Shown: positions 32,444 through 43,371 of the stretch, piece by piece | How positions within the stretch are numbered: position 1 is the first letter of the stretch | Layout of the letters: each line of letters begins with the position of its first letter | NCBI GenBank assembly: GCA_002591725.1 | Contig: NJAL01000002.1 | Coordinates: 248,001-312,000 of the forward strand | DNA length: 64,000 bases | Source: Candidatus Didemnitutus mandela | GTDB taxonomy: Bacteria; Verrucomicrobiota; Verrucomicrobiia; Opitutales; Opitutaceae | Direction of reading: 5' to 3' | Notes under the pieces: generated by a model | Databases searched by the model: none | Told to the model about the DNA's origin: nothing | Seen by the model: only the letters and a program-made list of their open reading frames with translations | Translations under genes and position numbers: made by a program

Positions 32444-33735
32444 ACGGATTGAACGGAAGGTACAGCGCACGGGTTACAAAGGGTGCAAACTGGTCACATT
32501 CCAGTAAAAAGACATCGTAGCCGTTCTGACTTTTGAGCATGGAGCGTTCAATATAGACTGGCCATTGGCCAAGAGCTGGCGCGCAAAGCTGTTGCTTTGC
32601 GCTAGCAGGGAAAGTTGGCCACTGTCCACGTCAAGCACAAGCACAGAGGACGTGGCGGCCAGTGGCGCGAGCCGCTTTTTCCAGACGAGCAGCAGGAGCA
32701 GGTCACAATCAACTATCAAATTGAGCCGAAATTCGTAGCAAGAGGCGGAAAATTGTCTGTCTATACAGCTTCCAACTGTAATGCTCGAGATAGTTCTGGA
32801 TGCTCCGTCCCTCGCCTTGCTGCTTCGTCTCGAGCACGGGTTCGGCGCGGTAGGTGAGCATCTCGAGCTGCCGCACAATCTCGAGGCCGCAGGTCACGTG
32901 ATGCGGGGATACCCAGGATCAAGTTTCAGGATGCTGATGGCGACATGATTCCAGCCAATAACCAAAGAAATGGAAGCTGCGGTCGTGGCAACTGGAACAA
33001 TCCGCTAAAACCGTCTCGGAGCTATCGTCGCCAGTGTTAGCATAGCTGTGCGCCCCCGAGCGATCCACCGGCACGAGGCCCCATGCACTGGATCCCAAAC
33101 GCATTCCAGCCCCAGTCCGAACAAGATAGCCCGGTGAAAATCAAAGTAACTGAGCGTCACTTTTTTAACTCGGGGAAAACTAAACAAAGCCGGGTGCACT
33201 TCTTTCGCAGAACGAGTCAATATTATTGAAGAAAAATAGCTGGTGTTTTGCCAAATCGAACGACCGGCCGGACCCTGTCATTTCTTCCCAGCACCCATCT
33301 TGCCAGCCCGCTTGGGCACCGCCTGTAAACGCATGCGCGAAAAACATTGTGGGCGAATCTGCCTGCGGCTCCTCAGGAGAATCGCCAGCGTAGCTCCACC
33401 ACCAGCAGTTCGCCCGGTATCTTTTTAGATCCCCGCCCTGTTCGAGAGCGGAATATCCGAAAAAGTAAAGGTAAATAACTGATACATAGAGTAGAGGGGT
33501 AGCTGGAACGAATAGACATGTAAAAGAAGAAGCGACAAAAGTAATCACTCTGCCAACCGCGGACCAAACAGCCGGTTTTAGCCACTAAAAACGGGACTCA
33601 TTACACAGGAAAATAAAAGAATTGAAAGTCATACTGGGCATTTCTGTGGAAAACATCCAAACGCTCCGGAGACAACCTTCTCAATCCACCCGTCCAAAAC
33701 CAAGCGCGTTATTGTGTTGGAGTAGCTAGGTTAAC
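32444..33735. other. no intact gene; unrecognised minus-strand remnants
   Basis: Minus-strand fragments such as GLEIVRQLEMLTYRAEPVLE (near 32870) and YLYFFGYSALEQGGDLKRYR (near 33460) look coding but no family could be named. The frames alternate, so these are pseudogene pieces. Confidence 0.4.
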
Positions 33736-33739
33736 AAGT

Positions 33740-34189
33740 TTAAAGGCAGTGCCGCATTGGCACCGCTGGAATCAATGCCGCAGCGAACGCCACAAGGGTG
33801 CGACGAACAAGCGTCGGGAAACTGCGCTGCTTTGTATCAAGAATGCACATCGATCCTACCGGCTGGCCATCAGAGCAGCGTGCACGGACGCACCGGAAAT
33901 AGAAACGCAACTGGCGGCCACAAACGAAGGAGTTGTTGGTAAAACGGCAATCGCGCAGAAGATCCTCGATCATCAATGCGCATGTTCTCCGCCACAATGT
34001 ACTTACAGATCGATCACTCAGGATTTGCCATCGTTTCACCAAATCGGCAGAAAAACCAGTTTGTACCTTGAATCTCTGCCCCGTCCACTCGAATAGAAAA
34101 GCGTAGGCAATCACCACCTCGAAAATTCCTCGCAAAATCGCACACTGAGCACTCAAAAACTGGCACCGGTTCGTCCCAATTTCAATCAA
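33740..34189 (-). pseudogene. GAF-domain sensor fragment
   Basis: The 149-residue frame contains FEVVIAYAFLFEWTGQRFKV, then LLRDCRFTNNSFVCG and RFYFRCVRARCSDGQPVGSM leading to CILDTKQR. This is the GAF pattern (D--FA-NP-V-G--LRFYAG-PL----G-P-GTLCVID--PR). No histidine kinase or cyclase output domain is readable on either side, so this is a lone remnant of a signalling protein or of a short GAF-only protein. It directly follows the decayed AI-2E transporter on the same strand. Confidence 0.55.
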
Positions 34190-35960
34190 TGGAAGCCAAT
34201 GTTTCTAGCCGGTGTTGCTTGTACTCTGGCAGCCGCCACCACAAGCATCGGATCTTCGATATGAGCCACTAAGTTTTCGAAAACTTCCACCGTTTTAGTG
34301 AGCGGATGCACCACCTGAATCAGGCCATGTTCGTGAAATTCGCAAATCAGTTCTGAATTTTCATCGTTTTTCCAAAGGCCGACCATAATCGGAAATTGCA
34401 GAAAACGTTCGCACAATTACATATACAGTCGCCACACGTGTACGAGGGGCGAGGGTAGACGACAAGTCGACGGGGATACACACCACATCATATTCCATCT
34501 CCACCTCGAACTAGGCAAGGATATGGCTTAGACTTATTACCTGTTTCTTTCTATGGCGATACAATGCTGCAATAGTATATGCTGCAAGCACCGGCCCCGC
34601 AACCAGCAACGTGTAGCCACGCTACCCCAAATTCCGGCAGCACGATGACCAGCGAATAGATGTCTGCAAATGGTAACGTCGAAGCCTGGCGCCTAATCCA
34701 TTCTTCCACTAGATTGCACATTTATCCGAATCGTCGATCACCAGGCAACGCACGCTGTAATCAGCCTCTAGAACATCGGAATCAACACGCGATTATCAGC
34801 GCGCCGTAAACTTAGCGCGCACGCACATAACTTGTCGCCAGCCTATCGCTTATAACACTCCTCGGCCAGAAAAAGCCATTTCTCGTTACCGAGCAGGATG
34901 CAAAACAACTCCAGGTACGACACATACCGGCCAAGCACCACGAGAGCCAAGCAACAGGCCACAGCAGCCACGTCCAAAACATCGTCGCGAGCAACGACAC
35001 CAGTAGCGACATCCGAATGCTCGCGCGAAACAGCAGCGGCTCAATGAAGTTTGTCAGCATGAAATCGATCGCTACGTAGAGACCGATCACTTCGAACAGC
35101 AGCGTTCGGTCAGGCGACCTTGCCAGCAAAAAAATCTTTTGGAAAGCCACCGCAATTCCGATACTAACCTAACATATAAATATAACACGAAGCGTAGCAT
35201 TGTCCTTAAAATTCTCCACAATATCGCGTCCGGCACGCCCACCACCACCGCTCCGCCGAAACCCAGGATCACAATCAGATGCGTAAGCAAATAAGTGCGA
35301 AGTGCGACACTCGTTGTCCTGCGTCATCAACCGCCCATACCATCTAGACAGACAATGCAACCATAGCCGATGATTAGCATGATGCGGCTTTTCAGATCCT
35401 CGCGCTACATCAGCATGAAAAAACGAGGGTCGCGATAGATACACTTTCTTCCGCTAGGTGCAGCATCTGCGTGGTCTGCTTTACCAAGCCTTCCCCGAAC
35501 CGTGCAGGCAATAGAAACAACTGTAGGTGCTTTTGGACTGTCGAGGCAGATCTCCGCTAGCTCGGAAGCCGGTTTTTCGACGGGCGATTCCTGCTCAAAT
35601 TTCTCCACCACACGCGATAGACACCGAATTTTCGACAAATCTCCAGATTTCAGAGTCTGCGGCTCGCACGCGATGTTGGTTTCATAGTTTGGCAACTCGC
35701 CCGCAAGCTGCACCAAATGCCTGGCCACCATCCAGACGATGACAAACAGTAGCAGCGAACTAATCCTTCTCACTGCTGGCTCAGGAAAAAACGATAGTAA
35801 AATCTCCAGTAAGCTTGGAATAAGCAGTTGCTGCGCGAGGTAGAGGAGCGCCCACAGCAAAAAGGAGCACGAGAAAGACAAACCTGGTGTAAGTGGTCGC
35901 GACAATAGCTTGGCTGCAGCGCCATCTCTCCACCTAAAAAATAGTCCAGCGTCTCCCATT
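34190..35960 (-). pseudogene. AI-2E/PerM-family transporter remnant with extra C-terminal domain
   Basis: The frame from 35959 holds hydrophobic segments and ARHLVQLAGELPNYETNI, the usual region after TM2-3 of AI-2E family exporters. Next come LIVILGFGGAVVVGVPDAIL and, after a frameshift, IDFMLTNFIEPLLF (family: LE-LTNNVLEPLLYG), then LLVSLLATMFWTWLLWPVAW (L-ILVAA-FWTWLWGP-G), near 35100-34950. Beyond the membrane part, YDVVCIPVD then MCERFLQFPIMVGLWKNDEN correspond to a soluble B12-binding-like tail (DVVCISALPP...LC-RLR--FP-LPI-VGLW) ending at about 34190. Many stops disable it. These proteins export small molecules or ions; the substrate is unknown. Confidence 0.82.
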
Positions 35961-35996
35961 TGGCTCTAAGGGAATTCGCTGGCCCCAATCGTTGTC

Positions 35997-38123
35997 CTAC
36001 CGAAGAAGCGACCGCCCATCAGCGCCAGCTTGGGAAAACGCGTCAAGCACCTTGCCAGGCGTCAAAAGCTCGGGAAGCACCAACGGATCCTTTTTCCCCG
36101 GAGCATAAATCAAATTAAAGGGCACCGCCGACCGATTCCAGCGGGCCAACTCCGCAGTAATTGCGGGGTTGCGATTCGTCCAGTCACCGCGAAACAACAC
36201 CACACTTTTCTTTTTCAACTCCTCGAGCACATCGTCGGAATGAAAAACAATCGCTTTGTTTGTTTGGCAAGTCGCGCACCAACGCGCCGTAAAGTCGACA
36301 TAGATAAATTTTCCGGCCGCCCGTGCAGCCTGCACAGCCTCGGGACTCCATTTTTCCCAAACAACCTGATAACGGCCTGCATCGAGCGTCGCCGTCGGCG
36401 CCGTTTTAGGCCAACCGACCGCCAGTCCAGCACCGAGCAACAGCAGCGCAGCCACACGGCCGAAAAGCCGCCAACCTTTTTTGCCATAAGTCTGGCCAAA
36501 GCGGTCATAAGCCCACGCCGCCATCGCGATCAGCACAAAACCGAAAGTGATCCGCAACAGCGCATAGTCATCACCCGAGGTCTGCCCAGCTAGCACCCAC
36601 AGGAGCCAGCCAACGGTGCCGTAAAGAGGGAATGCCATAAATTGCTTGAACATTTCCATCCACGAACCGGGCTTCGGCAGAAACTTGACACCGCTGGGAA
36701 AAATCGAAAGCAGCAAGTACGGCACCGAGAGACCGAGGGCGATAGCCGTAAAGACCAACACCGACTTAAGCGGCGGAAGCACGAAGGCCGCGCCCAACGC
36801 TGGTGCGAGGAAAGGCGCACTGCACGGCGTGGCCACGAGGGTAGCTAACGCACCTGTAAAAAATGGGCCGGCCAGCCCCTCCTTCATCTGGAGACTAGCT
36901 CCCGCACCCGTGGTAGCGAGGCCAACCTCAAACAGGCCGCTCATGTTAAGCGCGAAAATCAGCAGGAACACCGCCACACCGAAAACGAAAGATGGTGACT
37001 GCAATTGGAACCCCCACCCCAGCTGCGCGCCGCCCGCGCGCAGTACGAGCACCCCCCCCGCAAGAGCCCAGAACGACAGAAGCACACCAGCCGCAAACAC
37101 GAATCCGTGCGCGACAATCTTTCCGCGCTCGTAACCCGACTGTTTGACAAAGCTAAGGATCTTAATGCCAAGCACGGGAAACACACATGGCATCAGATTG
37201 AGAATTAGACCACCAATAAAAGCGAGCGCCAGCATGCCGATGAAGCTCGCTGACGAGCCTGTGCTCGTTGCAGTTTCCGTCGCGATAGTAGGAGCAACAA
37301 CGATACCACAGTAGCTTTGATCAGCACCCCAGCCATCCTCCGACGACACAATTCCTGGAACTAAAGCCGCATCCGGCTTTGCGCCAGCGGAGAGTTTAGC
37401 GGTAATTAAAACCACGCCATTGTCGATTTTTACTTCCTGTGGCGCTGCATAATCGAGCAAGCCGTCGTCGTCAAAAAAATGGGGGTTTTTCGGCAAGTGC
37501 ACCTGCGCGTTTTTCGATGTAAGCTTGAGAGTGATGCTTTTCTTATTTCGGATTGCGGAAGCTGTCCAATCGCCGGAAGGTGCCGGCAAAGCGGCAAGCG
37601 ATGCCTTGATTTCGTCAGCGTCCGGACTTTCCGCTGCTAATTCAGATTTCACCGGCAACAAAAAATCGACCTTCGCATCGCCCGGAATGCAAACCTTCTT
37701 ACAGGCAAGCCATTTGACTCGAGCCGCGATTTTTACAGTCGCCGTAGTAGGCAAGTTTTCCGGCGGCGTGATCTTCATAAGCAACACGGAAGTTTTTTCA
37801 TAACCGTAGCCAGTCGCTGTGCCCATCGTGTCGTGCACCACGTACGGCGTCGGCCACTGGATGTCTTCCGCTGTGAAGCCGAAAGGCAGCTCCCAAGTAA
37901 CGGAAGTAGTGTAGCCGATGCCAGGGTTTTTCCAGTAGCTGTGCCACTGGGGCTGATGCGTCATCTTCACCGCCACCCAAAACGGGATCCCGGACTGAAT
38001 CGAGGCAGGAAACACCTTCAATTCCACGGCCACGCCCCCCTTAACATGGCTCGGCGCTGCAGAAACGGCTGAAACCGCGATCAAAAACAGGTATGTCAAC
38101 AGGGGCAAGGATTGGAACCTCAT
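35997..38123 (-). CDS. dsbD: thiol:disulfide interchange protein DsbD
   Basis: From the ATG at 38123 the 708-residue product begins with a signal peptide (MRFQSLPLLTYLFLIAVSAV, cut near SAA). An N-terminal periplasmic DsbD-alpha domain follows, with the cysteine pair CKKVC. Then comes a polytopic membrane domain (about 290-570) with the redox cysteines in LNLMPCVFPVLG and VATPCSAPFLAPALG, and last a thioredoxin-like domain with WCATC (about residue 615). All six redox cysteines of a working DsbD are present. It carries electrons from cytoplasmic thioredoxin to periplasmic thiol proteins. The open frame runs 100 codons further upstream, but that extension is the decayed cysteine synthase described next, not part of DsbD. 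No clear Shine-Dalgarno. Confidence 0.94.
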   Translation of the reverse strand: MRFQSLPLLTYLFLIAVSAVSAAPSHVKGGVAVELKVFPASIQSGIPFWVAVKMTHQPQWHSYWKNPGIGYTTSVTWELPFGFTAEDIQWPTPYVVHDTMGTATGYGYEKTSVLLMKITPPENLPTTATVKIAARVKWLACKKVCIPGDAKVDFLLPVKSELAAESPDADEIKASLAALPAPSGDWTASAIRNKKSITLKLTSKNAQVHLPKNPHFFDDDGLLDYAAPQEVKIDNGVVLITAKLSAGAKPDAALVPGIVSSEDGWGADQSYCGIVVAPTIATETATSTGSSASFIGMLALAFIGGLILNLMPCVFPVLGIKILSFVKQSGYERGKIVAHGFVFAAGVLLSFWALAGGVLVLRAGGAQLGWGFQLQSPSFVFGVAVFLLIFALNMSGLFEVGLATTGAGASLQMKEGLAGPFFTGALATLVATPCSAPFLAPALGAAFVLPPLKSVLVFTAIALGLSVPYLLLSIFPSGVKFLPKPGSWMEMFKQFMAFPLYGTVGWLLWVLAGQTSGDDYALLRITFGFVLIAMAAWAYDRFGQTYGKKGWRLFGRVAALLLLGAGLAVGWPKTAPTATLDAGRYQVVWEKWSPEAVQAARAAGKFIYVDFTARWCATCQTNKAIVFHSDDVLEELKKKSVVLFRGDWTNRNPAITAELARWNRSAVPFNLIYAPGKKDPLVLPELLTPGKVLDAFSQAGADGRSLLR

Positions 38124-38800
38124 AATGGGCAAACTGTAGCTCAAAAGAAAATTGCTTCCACTGTGGCATAAAATCAGGGAACGACAGCAAGAATTTAGTG
38201 GAATAATAGCATTCGGCACAGCCACACGGAATAGTGATGTGATGGCGCGCGACCCCGGCTCAAATTTCCCGAAAGTACGAAGGACAGCAACCACGTTGTC
38301 GCCACTGGAGGTTCCGATAAACAAGCCGAGCTTCGGACTCAACAGCTTTATCATCGCAATCGCCTCGGGGCTTTTCACTTTCACGACTTTATCGATCCGC
38401 GCCTCGCGGAGCAGCAGCGGCACGTAGCCACCAGCAACACCTTCGATGGCTTGGTAGGCCAGAGATCATCGCCATTGAAGCGGGCTCCATCGTCACGACA
38501 CACGACGGCGGATTAGCAAGGCGCAGCTGAGAAGCCGGAACGGAGCAGCGTATCTTAGATCTCGTGGCCAGCAACGAATGCGTCGGGCAAACCCACCGAG
38601 TTGCTAGAAAATTTTCTAGCCGGTGTGCATTCGTGATCACACGCACGTTGAACAGATTTTCGAACTGTCGCGTAAGAAAAATCCACACGTTCTTCGTCCG
38701 TCATCCGACGCGCAAGCTTGATACCTACTCCATAGTCGCCCGTCGTTCGTAAGAGAAGAGCTACACTTCTATTCTGAATATACTCTATCAGATAGCAGCA
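38124..38800 (-). pseudogene. cysteine synthase (CysK/CBS family) remnant
   Basis: Minus-strand pieces in order: FFLTRQFENLFNV-like (38690; family: P-QFENP-N), LPDAFVAG (38580), VVTMEPASMAMISG (38500; VVAVEPA-S---SG) and YQAIEGVAGGYVPLLL (38445; IQGIGAGFVP). RIDKVVKVKSPEAIAM then LFIGTSSGDNVVAVL (38395-38280; G--GISSGA-V-A) follow. The N-terminal half with the PLP lysine (SxKDR) is not recognised. Frameshifts occur near 38440 and 38620. The last part happens to be in frame with dsbD, producing a misleading long ORF. Together with the decayed cystathionine-synthase-type gene at the right end, this implies loss of cysteine/transsulfuration capacity. Confidence 0.84.
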
Positions 38801-40742
38801 CTACACACTAGCTAATTTGGTGATTAGGATAAAAATTTTGTAAAAATTTTCAGCACAAAACATTGCTACCAATGTTTCCACTGATTCACTCAGGTATGGG
38901 TATAGTAAAGCGCTGGTCGCAATCCACCACGGTTTCAGGCGCCCTCGATCGCCGTAAGCGCCAAGCGATCCTTGGCCAAACCCGACTAGGCAACAAATTC
39001 CGCATTCACATAGAATGCGTATAGCTCATTTCCAAAAAAAACCAGAAACGATACTTCAATGATCAAGGCCAGGATCAGCCAGCTGGAGAATGATACAAAA
39101 AATTAAGACAAATTATAGAAAAATAATCCTGGCCGTACAATAGCAAAACCAATGATATTATAGGTTGAAGGCTGATATCCTTTTAGAATTTTCGCTTCTT
39201 CTTAACACCATCTTGGAAAAGATGGTACAATAGTAATATGCTTTTCTATCAGCAGAAAAACCAATCGCCTTGCGCGGAAGCTATGGCACAATCGATAGCA
39301 GGATCGTGTCTAATCCTGTCCTCAGCTGCTCCATCGCCCTTTGTTCGCACAGCGCTTTACTCTTTACTAGAACCATGGCGGGTGTTGTTTTTAAGTCAAT
39401 TGACTAGCCACGGCTAGTCCACTCGGATTGATTTTTATAGCGTTTTTCGTTGTAGTGCGCAAGCGCCGGTTGCCGACTTTACTAAGTCGGCCATGCAGCT
39501 TTGCTGATGCCAAGCCTACACCATCCTACCCCAATACATAGCGTCTGTCTAGGTGACACCGTTAAGCTTCTGAATGCTTCATGAGCGGGCACAGCAGACC
39601 GATTGATGCCGAAAGTGTGGCCTCGCTTGTAATCCTAGGCCTGTTTCTCTACGATAAATTTCAGCTGCGGGGGGCTGCCCCTGCCGAGCATCACGGTAGA
39701 ACTGCTAAGCGGCCTGGGAACCGCAACGATAGCCCTGCTTTTACAGATGGAAGAAACGCTTCGCCCATAACTAAAATCCATCATCTTGGACAACTTTCTC
39801 GGCTTTCTCGCCGGTCTTACGGCCATGCTCTCGGCCGGACACATACCAACTTTCACGGCTGGCTGACCTTCGGACTGTTCGGCAGTATCCAATTTGGACT
39901 ACCCTACCTCTTCCATTTAAGGCAATCAAGTATGTGGCCGCCTTGGAAGCAGCCGTTAATTCCTGTCATCAAACCGATTTTGAATACACCATTGACCATA
40001 ATTTTCGTCAGCAAAAAAAGTCTACTTTCCGCATTTGGTAGGGTAATCGTCCTGACTGCCGTCAATCACAGCCATCGCTTCTGTCCGCACCGCCGTATAA
40101 GCGCCCCCCGACCGGGAGGCAGGCCAATCGAACCAGAGATCACCAATTTTCCTATACGGTTTCCTGCTTTCGTGCTTGGCGATGAAACAATTGGAGAATA
40201 AGGGTACTGCGGTCCGATGGTTATTGCATCATCAATGTCGCGTATCTGTCTCGCTAACTGCCCGTGAAAAAATCCCCACAGACTTCCTACCGGCGTGTCT
40301 GACGAGCCCCAGCCTCGGGAAAACGCCGACACAGAGGTCGATATAAAATAAATTACAGGCCGTTGTCTTAAAGCCATGTATTCATGGCCGGGAAATAGGA
40401 CCAGCTTCATTCCCTGGCGGAGCTCGCAGCGCGCGAGAAATATAACCAGCCAGCGTGCTGAGCAGGAAGCACGGCGCAACGGCCATCGTCTCTAAAAACC
40501 AGTTGGTACTTGCCAGCAGAAACTGTTGGTACGAAAATATAACGGCCTTTGATTACCAAAAGGTTGAGCTCCCAGGCGAAGTTCTCGCCGGTCATGGGGA
40601 TAAGGGCTTTAGGATTTTGCAATCACGCAGGCCACTATTATGAATGGACCAATTTATCCAACCGCTTTGCCACGCCAAGCTCGAAGTGGCATAGAGGACC
40701 CAGACAGCCGGTCGAGCGACTCCACATTCACCACCTGAGAAA
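38801..40742. other. about 1.9 kb without an intact gene
   Basis: AT-rich 38801-39280 shows nothing. 39580-40650 contains several open frames on both strands, e.g. minus-strand PKALIPMTGENFAWELNLLV near 40610, but none is recognisable and the frames are broken. Confidence 0.4.
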
Positions 40743-40756
40743 GCCGCCGCGGCGGC
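40743..40756 (-). terminator. GC-rich palindrome with T-run after the SWIB gene
   Basis: gccgccgcggcggc is a perfect 14-base palindrome. On the minus strand it is followed by tttct and sits 23 bases after the SWIB stop codon, fitting an intrinsic terminator. Confidence 0.6.
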
Positions 40757-40778
40757 GGGAATGGGTGTGTTGTTTTGA

Positions 40779-41054
40779 TTAGGACAGGTGCTTGCTGACC
40801 AGCTTGGTCATGTCGAACATGCTGATTTGCGCCTTGCCGCCAAGCACAGGCTTCAGCTTGTCGTCGGCATTGATCATGCGCTTGTTTTTCTTGTCTTGAA
40901 GGCCTTTTGTCTTGATATAGGCCCACAGCTTCTTGGTAAGCTCAGTACGCGGAACGGGAGTAGGACCAACAACGGCAGAGAGCACGGCGTCGGGGGTTAC
41001 CGGCTTCATAAAAGCAGTGCTTGGTTTGCGAACTGAGGTTTTAACTTTAGCCAT
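40779..41054 (-). CDS. SWIB/MDM2-domain protein
   Basis: The 91-residue protein (MAKVKTSVRKPSTAFMKPVT...) has a Lys/Arg-rich N-terminus of about 15 residues. A complete SWIB domain follows (VPRTELTKKLWAYIKTKGLQ, then NADDKLKPVLGGKAQISMFD), at the usual length. In bacteria this domain is characteristic of Chlamydiae, Verrucomicrobia and relatives. It is thought to act with chromatin- or topoisomerase-like partners, so a DNA-binding or compaction role is likely but unproven. I chose the ATG at 41054 because ggag lies eight bases upstream; the longer frame to 41078 adds eight residues without homology. A GC-rich terminator follows the stop. Confidence 0.92.
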   Translation of the reverse strand: MAKVKTSVRKPSTAFMKPVTPDAVLSAVVGPTPVPRTELTKKLWAYIKTKGLQDKKNKRMINADDKLKPVLGGKAQISMFDMTKLVSKHLS

Positions 41055-41179
41055 AGTGGTCTCCATACAAGAACCCATAAGGGATGTTGCAATGGTTTTC
41101 TATAGGGGGAAATACAAATCTTCGATAGGAGGTGATGGCTTAACGTTGTTTCGCAGAAAAGTCGCACATGAACTGCGCG

Positions 41180-42300
41180 ATGGAGCCTCGCGGAAGTGCT
41201 ATTCAACGTAAGTAGCTCCCCATTCTTGGCGTGCTCGGTGGTACAGCCGTCATTGAGCACAAAAATGAGGTCGGCAGTGCTGCAGCAGTACAGATCGTGC
41301 TCAAACAAGGCGCAACGACAAAGCTGCTGCAGCCTTTCAATAGCACCGATAACACCCACTGTAGTCGCAAGGCACACCTACTAATATAAATATAATAAAC
41401 AAAAGTTAGCGCTGGCTGAACCAGAGCTGGCCGCTTTTTAGCCGAGGCCGCATTACGAGTCAGTAGTGCAGCGCGCCTTGAATTTTTTGAGACAATAGAG
41501 TTTACTGAACGCGACACGCACCTTCGCCCTCAGTCGCCGCCGGGAAGACAAAGCGGACTTCCCCAACACGAAATCGGTAAATAAAATTTATTCTACGTGA
41601 CGACGCCCATTTGGCGATAAAGCGATTCGGCCACGATCATGAAAATCTGATGTCAGTCAACCAGGGGTTCCTCAGCAGTGGGAAAATAAAGCTTGGCCAC
41701 GAGATTCGTGAGTGTAATTCTTTCCGCTTCCGGTGTGCTAAACAAAATAATACTTTGGCTCTGTTCCACGCTTAAGCTGGAACCATCGAGCACCTTGACG
41801 ATAGAGCTACAGCCAAATGGAACGTAGCGAATATCCATTGTCTTGTGTTGCACCATTGGCACGTGAATTGGCCAACAACACGGAAGCCGGATCGCTGCTC
41901 CAGTCAAATTTCGCATGGAGAAGTTTGAAACAAGTGTTCCGCGCCCGTAATCGACACGAGAGCTTGATTGTATTGGTTGACGGAAATCTGGAGCGATATG
42001 AAAAACTGGTTAAAAAAAGAAAAAATATATGAACCGGACGAGGTCTGTATCGCTGTGAAATGTCGGCCAGCAGCCAAACAGCAGCGGTATGATGATCGCT
42101 AAGGTGGGGGGCAGCGGCAGCAGCTGTACTGAGTAGTGCAAGCAGTACGGCAGCAGCCGGTGAAACAGTTTTAGGTCGGCCTTGGTTGGTCTTCTTTCGG
42201 CTGAATCCCTAGGCAACCTGCATGCCGCTAGCCGATTCCGCCAGCGCCGTGGTCGCGAGGCTGAAGCTTTCCGGAAATAATTGGTTGAAACCAATAGAAT
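41180..42300 (-). pseudogene. ABC exporter (MsbA-type half transporter) remnant with internal deletion
   Basis: The start region near 42240 reads KADLKLFHRLLPYCLHYSVQ (family: DL-LYRRLLGY--PY). Near 42010 VNQYNQALVSITGAEHLFQT is the end of the membrane domain (YNQALTAMAGAERVF). From 41820 the ATPase gives VLDGSSLSVEQSQSIILF, then TLTNLVAKLYFPTAEE (GKSTL-NL--R-Y-PT-G) and LYRQMGVVT. ADLIFVLNDGCTTEHAKNGE near 41290 (AD-I-VL-DG-I-E-GTH-ELL) ends the domain. The Walker A Gly-Lys-Ser is destroyed and the signature and Walker B region is unreadable. Roughly 250 residues of membrane domain are missing between the first two pieces, pointing to a large internal deletion. Substrate (lipid, polysaccharide or drug) is unknown. 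Confidence 0.8.
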
Positions 42301-43371
42301 AATAGGAGCAATCACGACCATGTCGCTGTATGGTTGCAGCATGGAAGCATCTGTTCTGCTTGAGTCGTTGTAGAAAAAACGCACCTTGAATGCCGATTCC
42401 AACCGGCTCTACATCGAGCATCGCGCTAGCTTATGGTGCGCTCGACTTTCGTGCGATGAAAAAATATAAGAGTGTATCGTCAAAGACATAAGCTAGATGC
42501 TGAGCGCTTGAAAGCATTCTGCCAAGTAGCTCCAGGAAAACCTAGTCAGTCGCTGGATAGTAGCCCAATTGGATCCAAACAGTGGACTAGAAGGTTCGGA
42601 AGTCATGGCATAAAAACAAGCGGACCATCATTAGACGCGGTCTTGCCCATTTCCGACAACAACTATCCCCTTTCGTGCCACGCCGTTAGAGAATAATTCG
42701 ATGAAATTTCCATCGGAACTTCCGGTTTTGTTGACGAAGCACCCCTGCCCGCGACCTTTCTCGCTAAGAAACGCCGCCGAAGTGTGGATCGGCACGTATG
42801 CCTCCGCTGGCGGGATCAGCGCACAGAACTCGACTACTGTATAAAAGTTCTTTTCTGGAGATACAGCTACGCTACGCCACGGAAGCGGGAACCGCACTGA
42901 TCCCCTACGCTTTTCGCGAGACAAAAATCCAACGGTTGCAGGCGCCTCATTTTCCCCAGAATCCCGTTTCGATCCGGGTGATAGCAAAAATCGTGTTTTC
43001 CCCAGAAAGCACTAATCCCCCTAGAGAAGAGCAGCCTCCTCGAAAACGTCGTTTTTTACGTTTTCTACGTGGTGAAACGGTCGGGCTAGCGCAGGCAAGG
43101 CAATTCTGTGTGGGACTTTAGCCAAAGCTTCGGCTGTCCTTGTTTAGGTATTTGGTATTTGGTATTTGGTATTTGCCCAATAAATTTCCGGCCAGTCTGC
43201 ACTTGCTCTGACACAATATCATTGCACCTTGCTATATTTTAAATTAGTTTCCTGTAAATTCACTGCTATGGGAAAATTATCAGGTGAGCCTGCCAGTGTT
43301 CGATGGTGATTTATATCGTATCCCGGCAGTCGGGAGCGAACGGTAGGCAACACCACCATAAAATCCTCAAA
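42301..43371. other. no intact gene; unrecognised remnants and a short tandem repeat
   Basis: A minus-strand fragment 42640-42990 (FCALIPPAEAYVPIHTSAAF) looks coding but is not recognised. An 8-bp inverted repeat occurs at 43042-43065. The tandem repeat at 43147 is listed separately. The region just before 43372 is the leader of the RNA-binding protein gene. Confidence 0.4.
43147..43174. repeat. four tandem copies of ggtattt
   Basis: The 7-base unit is repeated exactly four times about 200 bases upstream of the RNA-binding protein gene. It could be a slippage product; no role can be assigned. Confidence 0.9.

Noticed and set aside
38124-38423. N-terminal 100-residue extension of DsbD
   Set aside because: It is the in-frame end of a cysteine synthase remnant, and the DsbD signal peptide begins at 38123.
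39581-40201. 206-residue plus-strand open frame
   Set aside because: No motif, no ribosome site, frames on the other strand equally open.
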